A DNA stretch of 64,000 nt from Rhodopirellula sp. (GCA_012728855.1 JAAYEH010000156.1:58366-122365); one strand, 5' to 3'; shown: positions 54,099 to 63,699, counted from the stretch's first letter. Numbers and translations: made by a program. The notes: generated by a model not told the origin, from the letters alone.

Positions 54099-56156
54099 AT
54101 GAAACGCATCCCCACACTCCTCGCCGCCCTGCTGCTCGCGCCGCTGGCTGCGCTGCACGCAGCCGAGACCGGCCCCGCGTCCGGCCGGCCGCCGCGCGGT
54201 GGCGACCCGGTGGATTGGGTGGATCCATTCATCGGCACGCAATCGGCGCGTTGGTTTTTCTTCACTCCGGCCGCCGCGCCCTTCGGCCTCGTAAAGCTTG
54301 CGCCGGACACGGCGGGCTTCGGCGGTTATGCTGGAGGCGGGCACACAACGGGTTATCGTTTCTCGGACACCACGATTCTGGGATTCAGTCACCTCCACGA
54401 TTTCCAGTTGGGGGGCATTCTTCTCATGCCAGCCACCGGGCCGCTGGTCACAGTGCCCGGGGAAGATGGGCAGGACATAATCGGCTGGCGCTCCCGATTC
54501 TCCAAACACAGCGAACGCGCCGAACCGGGCTACTATCAGGTCCACCTCGACAAGTATGACATTTCCGTCGCACGAACAGCCACCACGCGCGTCGGCTGCC
54601 ATCGTTATACCTTTCCAAAATGTGAGACCGCCAGGGTTTTGATCGATGTCGGCCATCTGCTCGGCGAGGGCGGTGTTTTTCAGCAGCATGACCGGTTCAA
54701 TGGCGGGTTGCGCGCCGCGATGATCGAGCGTGTAGACAACCGTACCGTACGGGCCTGCTGCACCATCGCTCCTTCCTATGCCGAGGAAGCCTTCGATATC
54801 TTTGCGGAGATTCTCTTCAACCGCCCCTTCAGAACCCACGGTGCGTATCGGGATGCCAAGACCTTTCCAGGACGCGAGGTAATCACCGGATTCGGCGCCG
54901 GTTATTATGTGGAGTTCGACACGCGCGAGGATGCTGTGGTCGAGGCGCGCGTGGGCATCTCCCATGTGGGCTTTGATGGGGCAAGGAAGAATTTGGTGGC
55001 AGAGACCGAGGGCAAGACCTTTGAACAAATCCGCGCCGCCACGCGCGCGGAGTGGAACAGCCTGCTCGGACGTGTAGTGATCGAGGATGAACGTCCGGAG
55101 GCTGAGCCGGCCAAGGTCAAGTTCTACACTGCCTTATGGCACGTTCTGCTTGGACGCGGCGTCAACAGTGACGCGGACGGCAGTTACTCCGACGGGGCAG
55201 GACGTCGCGGTCAGATTCCCCTGGTGGACGGGCAGCCTGATTTTGCCCGATACAACTCGGATGCCTTGTGGGGTACCTTTTGGAATCTGAATCAAGTGTG
55301 GTCATTGCTTTACCCGGAGCAAATGACCTCGTTCGCCAAACACTTGCTCACTGCCTATCGGGAAAGTGGATGGCTTCCAGATGGTTTCGTGGTGAACCGG
55401 CGCGCCCCTGGGATGCTGTCCAACCAGGCGACTCTGTTCCTGGCGGCGGCCTACGCCAGAAATCCCACAGCGTTCGATCGCGAGGAGCTTTGGGATGAAG
55501 AGACGCGTTGTTTTCGCCCTCGCCGCTATGACGGGCGCTTTGTGACTCCGTTCGACCCCAATAGCGGTTATTCCTTCGCCGAGGGAACCACGCTCCAATA
55601 TCGCTGGTTCGTGCCTCACGATATCCCGGCCCTGGTGCGGCAGTTCACTCCCGAGGTTTTCCTCTCGGAGTTGACTCAGACAATGGCTCAGGCCGAAAAA
55701 ACCGGGTTCGGTCCTACCAAGGTCCAGAACACGGCGGGCCTTTCGCTGCCGTACAACCACGGAAACCAGCCCGGCCTGCATACGGCCTGGCTGTTTCATT
55801 TTGTCGGACATCCCGATTTGACCAAGCGGTATGTCCGTTCCATCTGCGAACGTTTCTACGGCACCACCCCTGTGCATGGTTACGGGCTCGGCCAGGACGA
55901 GGACCAGGGGCAGTTGGGTGCCTGGTATGTTCTGGCCTCCATTGGGCTGTTTGATGTCGAGGGCATGGTGCGGCGGGACTCCCCCGTGGCGGTAATCCCG
56001 CCGGCCTTTGCTCGAATGGTGCTTACGATCCCGCGCGCACCCTTTGCCGGCACGAAGGCAGGAGACTTCAACAAGGTCGAGTTGTGTCAGGAGGCCGGAT
56101 CCTGCCAATCCGAGGCCGATGCGTTCGTCCGTTTGAAAACGCTATGGGAAAGGTAA
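54099..56156 (+). CDS. exported GH92 family glycoside hydrolase
   Basis: Predicted Ca-dependent exo-alpha-mannosidase of the periplasm or exterior. The 685-aa protein has signal MKRIPTLLAALLLAPLAALH. The N-terminal beta domain has VDWVDPFIGTQSARWFFFTP, YRFSDTTILGFSHLHD. The barrel has YSDGAGRRGQIPLVDGQPDF, SDALWGTFWNLNQVWSLLYP, then FAEGTTLQYRWFVPHDIPAL (acid Glu region), LPYNHGNQPGLHTAWLF and LGQDEDQGQLGAWYVLASIG. The last region is the GH92 catalytic/Ca cluster, with GQDEDQG where relatives have GNDD or GNED. The ATG at 54099 lies 8 bases after the preceding stop. A broken second copy lies at 57623. Confidence 0.88.
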   Translation: MKRIPTLLAALLLAPLAALHAAETGPASGRPPRGGDPVDWVDPFIGTQSARWFFFTPAAAPFGLVKLAPDTAGFGGYAGGGHTTGYRFSDTTILGFSHLHDFQLGGILLMPATGPLVTVPGEDGQDIIGWRSRFSKHSERAEPGYYQVHLDKYDISVARTATTRVGCHRYTFPKCETARVLIDVGHLLGEGGVFQQHDRFNGGLRAAMIERVDNRTVRACCTIAPSYAEEAFDIFAEILFNRPFRTHGAYRDAKTFPGREVITGFGAGYYVEFDTREDAVVEARVGISHVGFDGARKNLVAETEGKTFEQIRAATRAEWNSLLGRVVIEDERPEAEPAKVKFYTALWHVLLGRGVNSDADGSYSDGAGRRGQIPLVDGQPDFARYNSDALWGTFWNLNQVWSLLYPEQMTSFAKHLLTAYRESGWLPDGFVVNRRAPGMLSNQATLFLAAAYARNPTAFDREELWDEETRCFRPRRYDGRFVTPFDPNSGYSFAEGTTLQYRWFVPHDIPALVRQFTPEVFLSELTQTMAQAEKTGFGPTKVQNTAGLSLPYNHGNQPGLHTAWLFHFVGHPDLTKRYVRSICERFYGTTPVHGYGLGQDEDQGQLGAWYVLASIGLFDVEGMVRRDSPVAVIPPAFARMVLTIPRAPFAGTKAGDFNKVELCQEAGSCQSEADAFVRLKTLWER

Positions 56157-56209
56157 GGGCAGAGCCGGCTTGAAGGCCAATGCTTACCGCATCTGCAACG
56201 AGGTCACTA

Positions 56210-57601
56210 ATGAAGCAATCAACGACACTCGTCATCACCCTACTGCTCGCGCCGCTGGCCGCGGTACAGACCGAGGGACGTCCACCGTCCGACTTCCAAA
56301 GCCTCGTCCGCACCGAAACCTGGACCGAAGTGGTGTCTGGCACCTCCGGCAAGGTCGAAACACGCAGCATCACGGCCGAAATCTGGACACAGGCGATGAA
56401 GGCCGCGCTGGACGTGCAGGGGTCGTTGCACATCCCGGCGCGCGAGAATCCCTACTACCTCGACGGGCCGCTTGTTCTGAAATCGGGGCACAAACTCAGC
56501 GCCGATCCGAGAGCCGAGATTCGCCTCAAGCCCGGATGCAACACCTGCATGGTGCGTAACGAGCACGTCGTCAACTTGAACACCAAACCAGTGCCCGCCG
56601 ACTTGCCACTCGACACCGACATCCACATCGAAGGCGGCATTTGGACGACGCTCGCCAACATCGTCTCGAGCAACGGCAACGAACTCGGCCGGTCGTCGAA
56701 GGAGAATCCGGTCTTCGGCACGCACGGCGTCATCCTGCTGCAAAATGTCCGGGGTGTTTCGGTGAAGAACGTCACGGTGCGACAAAGCCGGCCGTTCGCC
56801 GTTCACTTGGCCAACGCACACGAGTTCACGATCGAGAACGTGACGCTGGACCAGACCCGCCGCGACGGCGTGCATGTCAACGGCCCCGCGAGCGACGGCC
56901 TCATCCGTGGCGTGCGCGGCGATTCGCACGATGACAACGTCGCGCTCAACGCCTGGGAGTGGAAGAACTACGCGCCGAGTTACGGCCCCATCGAGCGCAT
57001 CGTCATCGAAGACGTCACCGGAGCGCCAGAGGGCGTGCCTGCGGCCAGGTCCATCCGCCTGCTGCCCGGCGTAAAACGATTCGATGATGGTACGACACTC
57101 GATTGTCCCCTCCGCAACATCACCCTGCGCCGCATCACCGACATCCGCGAATTCAAGTTCTACGCCCAGCCCAATCTGGAACTCGGCGGCAACAACGACT
57201 TCAGTGTCGGCATCGGCACGCTGGAGGACATCCGTTTCGAAGGACTTACATTCAACCGCCCCGGCGTCATCGAGCTTCACGCCGACACCGACGGGTTCAC
57301 GATCGAGGACGCGACGCTCCAATTCCCGCTCACCCCCGATTGGCACCTCTTGGCCATCGGGCCGAAATCCCAAACGTACAAACACGCTGGCTCCGCCGAT
57401 CCCGCCCAGTGGACCGAGATCTTCGCGCCGGACCTGGACTGCACCGTTCGCAACGTCACCGTCACCGGTGTCCGTACCCGCGATTCGCTGAGCGAACTGC
57501 CCATTGACCGGGTCGTCCGAGTCATCGAACAGAAACGCAACCTCAACTACCCCAAGACCACGCCGCGAGGCGGCACCGGCAAAGGCATCTGGATTCGCTG
57601 A
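56210..57601 (+). CDS. exported GH28-like right-handed beta-helix protein
   Basis: The 463-aa protein has signal MKQSTTLVITLLLAPLAAVQ. Parallel beta-helix coils follow (FAVHLANAHEFTIENVTLDQ; DGVHVNGPASDGLIRGVRGD). The catalytic-type cluster SHDDNVALN corresponds to GDD-A of polygalacturonases, preceded by a DGVHV Asp. The ATG at 56210 starts the signal peptide. It could cleave a uronic acid- or rhamnose-containing glycan; the substrate is not resolved. Confidence 0.8.
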   Translation: MKQSTTLVITLLLAPLAAVQTEGRPPSDFQSLVRTETWTEVVSGTSGKVETRSITAEIWTQAMKAALDVQGSLHIPARENPYYLDGPLVLKSGHKLSADPRAEIRLKPGCNTCMVRNEHVVNLNTKPVPADLPLDTDIHIEGGIWTTLANIVSSNGNELGRSSKENPVFGTHGVILLQNVRGVSVKNVTVRQSRPFAVHLANAHEFTIENVTLDQTRRDGVHVNGPASDGLIRGVRGDSHDDNVALNAWEWKNYAPSYGPIERIVIEDVTGAPEGVPAARSIRLLPGVKRFDDGTTLDCPLRNITLRRITDIREFKFYAQPNLELGGNNDFSVGIGTLEDIRFEGLTFNRPGVIELHADTDGFTIEDATLQFPLTPDWHLLAIGPKSQTYKHAGSADPAQWTEIFAPDLDCTVRNVTVTGVRTRDSLSELPIDRVVRVIEQKRNLNYPKTTPRGGTGKGIWIR

Positions 57602-57622
57602 AAGATGACAGGTTCACTCCCC

Positions 57623-57905
57623 ATGAAACACCCTTTCGCCCTCTTCACCGCCCTGCTGCTCGCACCGCCGATGCGCTCTGCACTGCGCCGAGCCATCCGC
57701 CGTTCCTGGGCAGCCACCAGGCGGGCGCGATCCGGTGGATTGGGTAAATCCATTCATCGGAACGCAATCGGCGCGCTGGTTTTTCTTCACTCCGGCCGTC
57801 GCGCGGTTCGGCCTCTTGAAGCCTGCGCCGGATACGACGGGCTTTGGCGATTATGCTGGGGGGCGGGCAAACAATGGGTTATCGTTTTTCGGACACCACG
57901 GTTTG
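57623..57905 (+). pseudogene. frameshifted 5' fragment of a second GH92 gene
   Basis: The segment repeats the start of the GH92 gene at 54099. A signal-type MKHPFALFTALLLAPP is followed by a shifted stretch, then DWVNPFIGTQSARWFFFTPA, FGLLKPAPDTTGFGDYAG, and, in another frame after a G-run, a GYRFSDTT segment. The sequence ends inside the region equivalent to residue 85 of the intact copy. At least two frameshifts are needed to read it. This is a tandem-duplicate remnant. Confidence 0.75.
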
Positions 57906-58608
57906 CATCTGGCGTGCCCTTGACTGCTCACGCAATCCTAATACAGCGTCCTCGCCGTGCGTGCGCCCAAGGACTGTTGCTCCGATTGGCAAGTCATAAC
58001 CTTGGGCCAGCGCGATCGTATTCCGATTACGTGTTGCAGGGACGCCGGCCGGAAACGGCCAACGCCAGCATTCGGCGACCTGTGGGCCACAAGTCATTTT
58101 GCACCAGTTGTTTAGCGACAGAATGTGGTGTCTTCGGGCCGATTTCGCCCGGATCTGCGAGGGTGCTGAGCCGAGGAACGTAAGTGCTGTTTCTGGTGGC
58201 GAGCACGTGGGAAAACTGAGTTGGTTTTGCCCGATTGCAAGGTCGCTTTCGGACGTTTCCCGGCGGGCTTCAGCGAGTCCGTTTGCACAGAACAGCCGGA
58301 AGACGCCAATCGAGCATAAGACGGAGCCCACTCGACAGCGTCAAGCCTATCCGTCTTGAGGATGTGAGGAACTCCAGCCCCCGAATGCTCTTTGTAGGCC
58401 CACTTGACGTTTTCTGGCCATGGTCGCGTTGACTATTTTGGCAGCTTGACGCGCCACGCACTGGTGGTATCATGTAGTTCATGCCTGCGCTGGGGCCTCG
58501 TACCGGTGACGATTCAATGAGGCCGTTGAGCCTCCCGCCACCCCTATCAGCGAAACGCCAAATGGGGTTCGGGATCCCGATACGACGCTCCGCCGCTGTA
58601 AGATCGCC
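57906..58608. other. non-coding debris between GH92 remnant and beta-helix fragment
   Basis: About 700 bases hold no convincing gene. A plus-strand TTGACG-16-TATCAT pair at 58446-58473 resembles a promoter facing the following fragment. The minus strand between 57900 and 58050 contains a protein-like stretch (TIALAQGYDLPIGATVLGRT) that I could not assign; it may be another gene tail. Confidence 0.4.
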
Positions 58609-59019
58609 ATGAGCTGCCGGCTCCAAAGCCCGGTTGTGCTTGATGCATGCGACGTGACGGCCCTGCTATGGTTCTACGGAGAGCGCGTCGAAGGGCCCTT
58701 CCCGAGCCGGGTTGTCGTCCAAGACTGCACGCTGCGGCGCGGGCGGGGCAACCCGCGTTTGGCCGTCTCCTTGGTAGGCCGCAAGCCCGGCCAATCCGGC
58801 CCATCGGTGATCCACGATGTATTGCTTCGGGGCAACGAGATCTGGGGCGATTTGTCGATCGTGGGAGTCGATGGTGCATGCCTGGAGAAGAATCACTTCT
58901 GCGAACCTGGTGCGGTCCTTCGCATCGAAGACAGCCCGGGACTCCAGCAGTTGCCAGATGGAAACCACCTGGGGCAGCGTCGCGTCCCATTCGCCGCGAC
59001 AGGGCCGGAAGTGCGCTGA
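58609..59019 (+). pseudogene. C-terminal fragment of a right-handed beta-helix protein
   Basis: The 136-residue frame starts MSCRLQSPVVLDACDVTALL and continues PFPSRVVVQDCTLRRGRGNP, SVIHDVLLRGNEIWGDLSIV and CLEKNHFCEPGAVLRIEDSP, which are beta-helix coils. The repeated Asn/Cys ladder is right-handed beta-helix-like. There is no signal peptide or N-terminal cap, so it is the tail of a larger enzyme. The adjacent 59020-59336 holds only a hairpin repeat. Confidence 0.5.
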
Positions 59020-59182
59020 ACAGCAACGATCATCCCTCTGAGGCGACAGAAGTTCCTCGACGCTCCACGGTAGGGTTCCATTTGCGCGAACATGCACCTC
59101 GCCGGAGTTCTCTCCCTGCAAAGGGGCTATGCGCGATCTGCTTGAAACCAGAAACTGCCCAGGATCCGAAGATCTCTGCGCA

Positions 59183-59207
59183 AGGTTCCGCTCGGCAAGC
59201 GGAACCT
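59183..59207. repeat. single hairpin related to repeat family B
   Basis: AGGTTCCGCT/AGCGGAACCT arms flank CGGCA. This is the same palindrome as hairpin one of the 93-bp elements at 13388 and 31668, here without its partner hairpin. It lies 130 bases upstream of the sialidase start. Confidence 0.7.
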
Positions 59208-59336
59208 GTACCGACGGGCTCTCGTTTTTGAACGACGCCGAGAATTCCATTCCATGAACGTTGCATCGCGCGGGCCCGTGCTGCACAATGCACCCTGTGG
59301 TCGTAAACGCACCTTTTCATTGGAAACGACGAGATC

Positions 59337-60896
59337 ATGAAAAGCCTGTTTTTGATTGTGGCGGTTTTCTGCTCCTTGTCCGCCGCCGCGCGGGAGGTGC
59401 CGGTGCGGACGCTCGAACTGCCGCCGGTCGACGGGAACCCACGCAACAGCGAGGGTGCCTTCGCCACGCTGAAGGACGGACGCATCTTGTTTGTCTATAC
59501 GCACTTCACCGGCGGCGGTGGCGACCACTCGGCGGCCCACCTGGCTGGCCGGTATTCGTCCGACGGCGGCCGGACCTGGACGAAGGAGGACCGGGTCGTC
59601 GTGCCGAACGAGGGCGGCCTGAACGTCATGTCTGTAAGCCTGCTCCGACTGCGGAGCGGCGAGCTTGCGCTCTTCTACCTGCTCAAGAACAGCGAGCAGG
59701 ACTGCCGCCCGGTGATGCGGCTCTCCACCGACGAGGGCGCGACGTGGGGCGAGCCGGTGATGTGCATCACGGACGAGGTCGGTTACTACGTTCTGAACAA
59801 CGACCGCGCGGTCCAACTCGCGGACGGCCGGCTGGTGCTGCCGGTTTGCCTGCACTGGCCGCAGGGTGCGCCGAAGGCGGACTGGAACGGAACCTTGATG
59901 TGCTACCTGTCGGACGACAACGGCAAGACGTGGCGCCGCAGCAAAACCGCTCACCAAGGATACGACACGGCTGGCCGGCGCGTGACCACGCAGGAGCCCG
60001 GCGTGGTCGAGTTGAAAGACGGTCGCTTGCTGATGATCATCCGCGCCAGCGGCGGCTACCAGTACCTCTCGTGGTCGCCGGACGGCGGCGACACGTGGAG
60101 CCCGCCGGTGGCCTCAGACATCCAGTCGCCGGTTTCCCCTGCCACGATCAAACGCCTGCCCTCGACCGGCGATCTGCTGCTGGTCTGGAACGATCACGCG
60201 AACATTCCCGCAAGCCTGAAGAACCGGCGCGTGCCGTTGAGCACGGCGATTTCCAAGGACGACGGCAAGACGTGGCGGCATGTCAAGGTGTTGGAGGGCA
60301 ATCCGCGGGGGCACTACTGTTACATCGCGGTTCATCCCGTGGACGACGCGGTGTTGTTGGGCTACTGCGCCATGTCCGGCCTCGGGCACTCGCGCATCAC
60401 TCGCGTGCCCGTGTCGTGGCTCTATACCGACGCGCCCTCCATCACCGTCAAGCCGGAACCGCTATTGTTCGAGGAGGCGGCCAACGGACCGCTGGAGCGG
60501 CTGGAAACCCGTCTAGGCGTATGGACCGCTCAGGCGGGAGACGCCGAGGTCTACACGTACGCGCGCGGCAAGGGCATACGGCTGCAGGGTGGCGAGAATC
60601 GGGCGGTCACGCTGACGCTGCCGCGGTCGGTCGACGCCAGACACTTGAAGCTGGGCGTCGAACGCTTCACGTCGCGCGAGCCCTACGCAATGGTATTGGA
60701 AGCCAAGGTCGGTGACGCATGGCAGACGGTCTGGCAACAGGGCGAGAAGACGTCGACCGGAACCCCGCATCCTATCGCGACCCTCAAGAATGCCGATGTC
60801 TCCGCTTCGCAGTTCCGTTTTCGCTGCACGTCGAAACTCGGTGCGATCCTTGTTGACATGCCCGACGTTTGGCTGAACGGGTTTTTCAAGGATTGA
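59337..60896 (+). CDS. exported BNR-repeat sialidase-like protein
   Basis: The 519-aa protein has signal MKSLFLIVAVFCSLSAAARE. A six-bladed propeller follows with Asp-box motifs SSDGGRTWT (74-82), STDEGATWG, SDDNGKTWR, SPDGGDTWS and SKDDGKTWR. Arg residues in RPVMRLST and TIKRLP and the Glu of the TTQEPGVVEL segment fit the sialidase triad and acid. A C-terminal beta domain of about 110 residues follows the propeller. It is likely an exo-sialidase or a related BNR hydrolase acting on terminal sugars. The ATG at 59337 starts the signal. Confidence 0.85.
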   Translation: MKSLFLIVAVFCSLSAAAREVPVRTLELPPVDGNPRNSEGAFATLKDGRILFVYTHFTGGGGDHSAAHLAGRYSSDGGRTWTKEDRVVVPNEGGLNVMSVSLLRLRSGELALFYLLKNSEQDCRPVMRLSTDEGATWGEPVMCITDEVGYYVLNNDRAVQLADGRLVLPVCLHWPQGAPKADWNGTLMCYLSDDNGKTWRRSKTAHQGYDTAGRRVTTQEPGVVELKDGRLLMIIRASGGYQYLSWSPDGGDTWSPPVASDIQSPVSPATIKRLPSTGDLLLVWNDHANIPASLKNRRVPLSTAISKDDGKTWRHVKVLEGNPRGHYCYIAVHPVDDAVLLGYCAMSGLGHSRITRVPVSWLYTDAPSITVKPEPLLFEEAANGPLERLETRLGVWTAQAGDAEVYTYARGKGIRLQGGENRAVTLTLPRSVDARHLKLGVERFTSREPYAMVLEAKVGDAWQTVWQQGEKTSTGTPHPIATLKNADVSASQFRFRCTSKLGAILVDMPDVWLNGFFKD

Positions 60897-60990
60897 CCTT
60901 CTAGCGCAAGCCAAGCCTTTCGGCCGGTAGAGGTAGTTCCCGTTCCCGGCGCGGTCGAGTATCAACTGACACAAAGGCAGGAGTTGCAGT

Positions 60991-63333
60991 ATGCAACCTG
61001 GTCGGACAGTGCTTATCGGCATAGTAATCGGCGTGTGGCTCACCGGTACGGTTCAGGCTGCCGAGTGGAGGATCCTTAAGCCCGCCTCGTCGCCGCAGGC
61101 GTATGCGGTGGCTGCGCAGGAGTTCCAGAAATTGTACGAGGCGGTGACGGGGACGCGGCTGGCAATCGTCAACGAGCCGGTCGCGGGAGCCAATCTTGTC
61201 GTGATCGGTGCAGACAGCGTCAACCTGTTCTGCCGGACCGCCGTCGAGCAGAAGATTATCCCGCCGTTGGGCGTGGGCGTGGACACGGATGGTTACCGGA
61301 TCCGGTCAGCCGAAAGAGACGGGCGGCACTACCTTTTTCTCGCAGGCGGCAACGGGCGCAGCACGCTCTACGCGGTCTACGACTTCTTTGAGCGGCAGGC
61401 GGGATGCCGTTACTTCTGGGACGGTGACATTATCCCGAAACGGGCGGTGATCCAGATGGACGGACTCGACGTGAGCGAGTCGCCGCGGTTCGCGTACCGC
61501 GGTCTCCGCTATTTTGCCCATCGCAGCCTCGACCGATTTCAGGCGGAGCACTGGGGGCCGAAACAGTGGGAGCGGGAAATCGATTGGATTTTGAAGAAAC
61601 GCCTCAACCTGTTCATGCTGCGCATCGGCATGGACGACGTGTACCAGAAAGCGTTCCCCGACCTTGTGCCGTACCCGCCGACCGACGCTCCCTTGCCTGA
61701 GGCGGTCGCACGCTCCTACGACGACCGGACGACCGCGTGGCCGCTTGAGTACCGGGGCGAACTCCGCAAGCACCTCCTGCGATATGCCCGTGACCGCGGG
61801 CTGATCCATCCTGAAGACACCGGCACCATGACCCACTGGTACAGCCGCACCCCGCACGCCTTCCTTGAAAAGGTCAAACCGGGGTTCACGCCGCAAGCGA
61901 CCCGGGGTTATTCGGAAAAGACCGGGCTTGTGTGGGACATTCGAGACGACCGGAACCTCGACAACTACTGGAAACTCACCCAGGCGCACGTCGACCACTA
62001 CGGGAGTCCGCAGATGTTTCACACCATCGGGCTCGCCGAACGCAACGTTTTCAACGACCGCGCGGACAACCTTGAGATGAAGCTCTATGCCTACCGCCGG
62101 ATCGTTGCGAAGCTCCGCGAGCATTATCCGACGGCGCCTATGCTGATCGCCTCATGGGATTTCTACCATCCCGGCTGGCTGGGTCCGGAAGTGCAACGCC
62201 TTCTCGACATTTTAAACCCGGAGAACACTTTGATCTTCGACTATACGTCGGACCTGCCGCATTGGCATCATCAGGTGCCTGATTTTCGCCAGTGGGGCGT
62301 GGTCGGCAAATTTCCGTGGGTCTTTGGCATTTTCCACGCTTACGAATGGCAGAACGAACTGCGCGGCAATTACGACGCTATCCGCGAGCGGATGCCCGTC
62401 GCAGCCGCTGACCCGATGTGCAAAGGGTTCGTCTACTGGCCGGAGACCTCGCACAGCGACAGCCTGATGTTGGAGTTTTTCACGAAGAACGCCTGGCGGC
62501 CTGACAGGCTGACACCCGAGGCCTTGCTGCCTGAGTTCTGCCGCGACCGCTATCAGGAGGCGGCGGAACCGATGCTCGCGGCGTGGCGGGCGGCATTGCC
62601 GCTGATCAAGCTGCATGGTGAACTGCCGGCCGAATTCCGCAAGCTCGCAGCGTTCGCGGCACAGGCGGTGACGCCCGAACGGACCGGGGCGTTGGCGGCA
62701 AAGTGCGCGAAACTGGAGCCTGAGATGAAGGCGGTTTCCGCCCTTTGCCGCACGTTGGCGGAGTTGCCGTATGGGACAGGCAACGCGTTGGCAGACCGCG
62801 ACGCGATCGATTTGGCGCGGACCGTGGCGGGGCGGACGTTCAGCGATGCACTCTACCGCTACGTGATCGCGCAGGGCGAGTGGGCGCAGGGCAAGGCCGA
62901 TGCCGGGGCGGTGAAGGCGGCGGGCGAAAGGTGTACGGCCATTCTGACCGCGCTCAGTGACATCCTCTCGCTGCATGACGATTATTCGATGAACGTCTCC
63001 ATGGCCAAACTTCAAGCCATCCATCCGATCAACCCTTGCTTCGAACAAACGCTGAAAGGCAACGCGGAGAACGGTTATTGCCGGACGTACATCTACGAAC
63101 TGTGCAACGAGTGCTATCTGCCTCAGTTGGCGCTCTACACGAAGTGGGTCAATGACCGTGTGGCCGGCGGTGACAGGAAAAGCCCCCTGAAGCCCGCGCC
63201 CGCCTTGCCGATGAAAGCGGTGACGGATGCCTTCTACGCGAAGCCGTTGGCTGACATGGCCGCTTCCCGCGTTTCCCGCACGCGGGAAGCTTACCGGGGG
63301 TTGCTGGAGCGTCTGGCGGATACGACGCGGTAA
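60991..63333 (+). CDS. GH89-like alpha-N-acetylglucosaminidase family protein
   Basis: The 780-aa protein has signal MQPGRTVLIGIVIGVWLTGT. The N-terminal beta domain includes YLFLAGGNGRSTLYAVYDFF and QAGCRYFWDGDIIPKR, like the NAGLU_N domain. The barrel has YRGLRYFAHRSLDRFQAEHW, WEREIDWILKKRLNLFMLRI, FMLRIGMDDVYQKAF and the later KFPWVFGIFHAYEWQNELRG, matching the PWI/H-x-F region of NAGLU enzymes. The C-terminal helical domain is complete. Human NAGLU acts on heparan sulfate; here the exact target is unknown and divergence is large, so GH89-like is used with care. It starts 94 bases after the sialidase. Confidence 0.7.
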   Translation: MQPGRTVLIGIVIGVWLTGTVQAAEWRILKPASSPQAYAVAAQEFQKLYEAVTGTRLAIVNEPVAGANLVVIGADSVNLFCRTAVEQKIIPPLGVGVDTDGYRIRSAERDGRHYLFLAGGNGRSTLYAVYDFFERQAGCRYFWDGDIIPKRAVIQMDGLDVSESPRFAYRGLRYFAHRSLDRFQAEHWGPKQWEREIDWILKKRLNLFMLRIGMDDVYQKAFPDLVPYPPTDAPLPEAVARSYDDRTTAWPLEYRGELRKHLLRYARDRGLIHPEDTGTMTHWYSRTPHAFLEKVKPGFTPQATRGYSEKTGLVWDIRDDRNLDNYWKLTQAHVDHYGSPQMFHTIGLAERNVFNDRADNLEMKLYAYRRIVAKLREHYPTAPMLIASWDFYHPGWLGPEVQRLLDILNPENTLIFDYTSDLPHWHHQVPDFRQWGVVGKFPWVFGIFHAYEWQNELRGNYDAIRERMPVAAADPMCKGFVYWPETSHSDSLMLEFFTKNAWRPDRLTPEALLPEFCRDRYQEAAEPMLAAWRAALPLIKLHGELPAEFRKLAAFAAQAVTPERTGALAAKCAKLEPEMKAVSALCRTLAELPYGTGNALADRDAIDLARTVAGRTFSDALYRYVIAQGEWAQGKADAGAVKAAGERCTAILTALSDILSLHDDYSMNVSMAKLQAIHPINPCFEQTLKGNAENGYCRTYIYELCNECYLPQLALYTKWVNDRVAGGDRKSPLKPAPALPMKAVTDAFYAKPLADMAASRVSRTREAYRGLLERLADTTR

Positions 63334-63513
63334 CACGGGAGGAAACCGTGATGAAGGACATGGCCAGCCTCGATTGGCGTTGTGGTCCGCCGGATTGGGA
63401 TGGATCACACGTTCAACGCCAAGCATTGGCACACGGACCGCAGCTGAACACGGTGAAGTGAGTTTGGTTGCACGGGAACAGAGTCATCCCGCCATCGACG
63501 TCGCGCCGGGATA

Positions 63514-63699
63514 GTTGATGCGGCGATCGATTATCAGGCGAAGTACGGGTTCTGGCGACCGGTCGTCGAGCAGTCGGTCACGTCCTTTCTCAAGTGCGGC
63601 GATTTGCACGAAGGGTTCGCCCGCGTTCGATGCGCGGACTGCGGCCACGAGATGAGAGCAAACGCACGCAATCACACTCTGTTCTGCGCGGCGTTCTAG
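63514..63699 (+). pseudogene. IS91-family transposase N-terminal fragment
   Basis: The frame reads YQAKYGFWRPVVEQSVTSFL then KCGDLHEGFARVRCADCGHE, the zinc-finger N-terminal domain of IS91/IS801-type rolling-circle transposases. It stops at 63697-63699 after an unrelated tail. The catalytic Y/HUH region is missing. The preceding 63334-63513 shows no gene. Confidence 0.65.

Noticed and set aside
57879..58331. Minus-strand 150-codon frame with a plausible enzyme tail
   Set aside because: Only about 40 residues look protein-like; the rest is shadow of debris and no family could be named.
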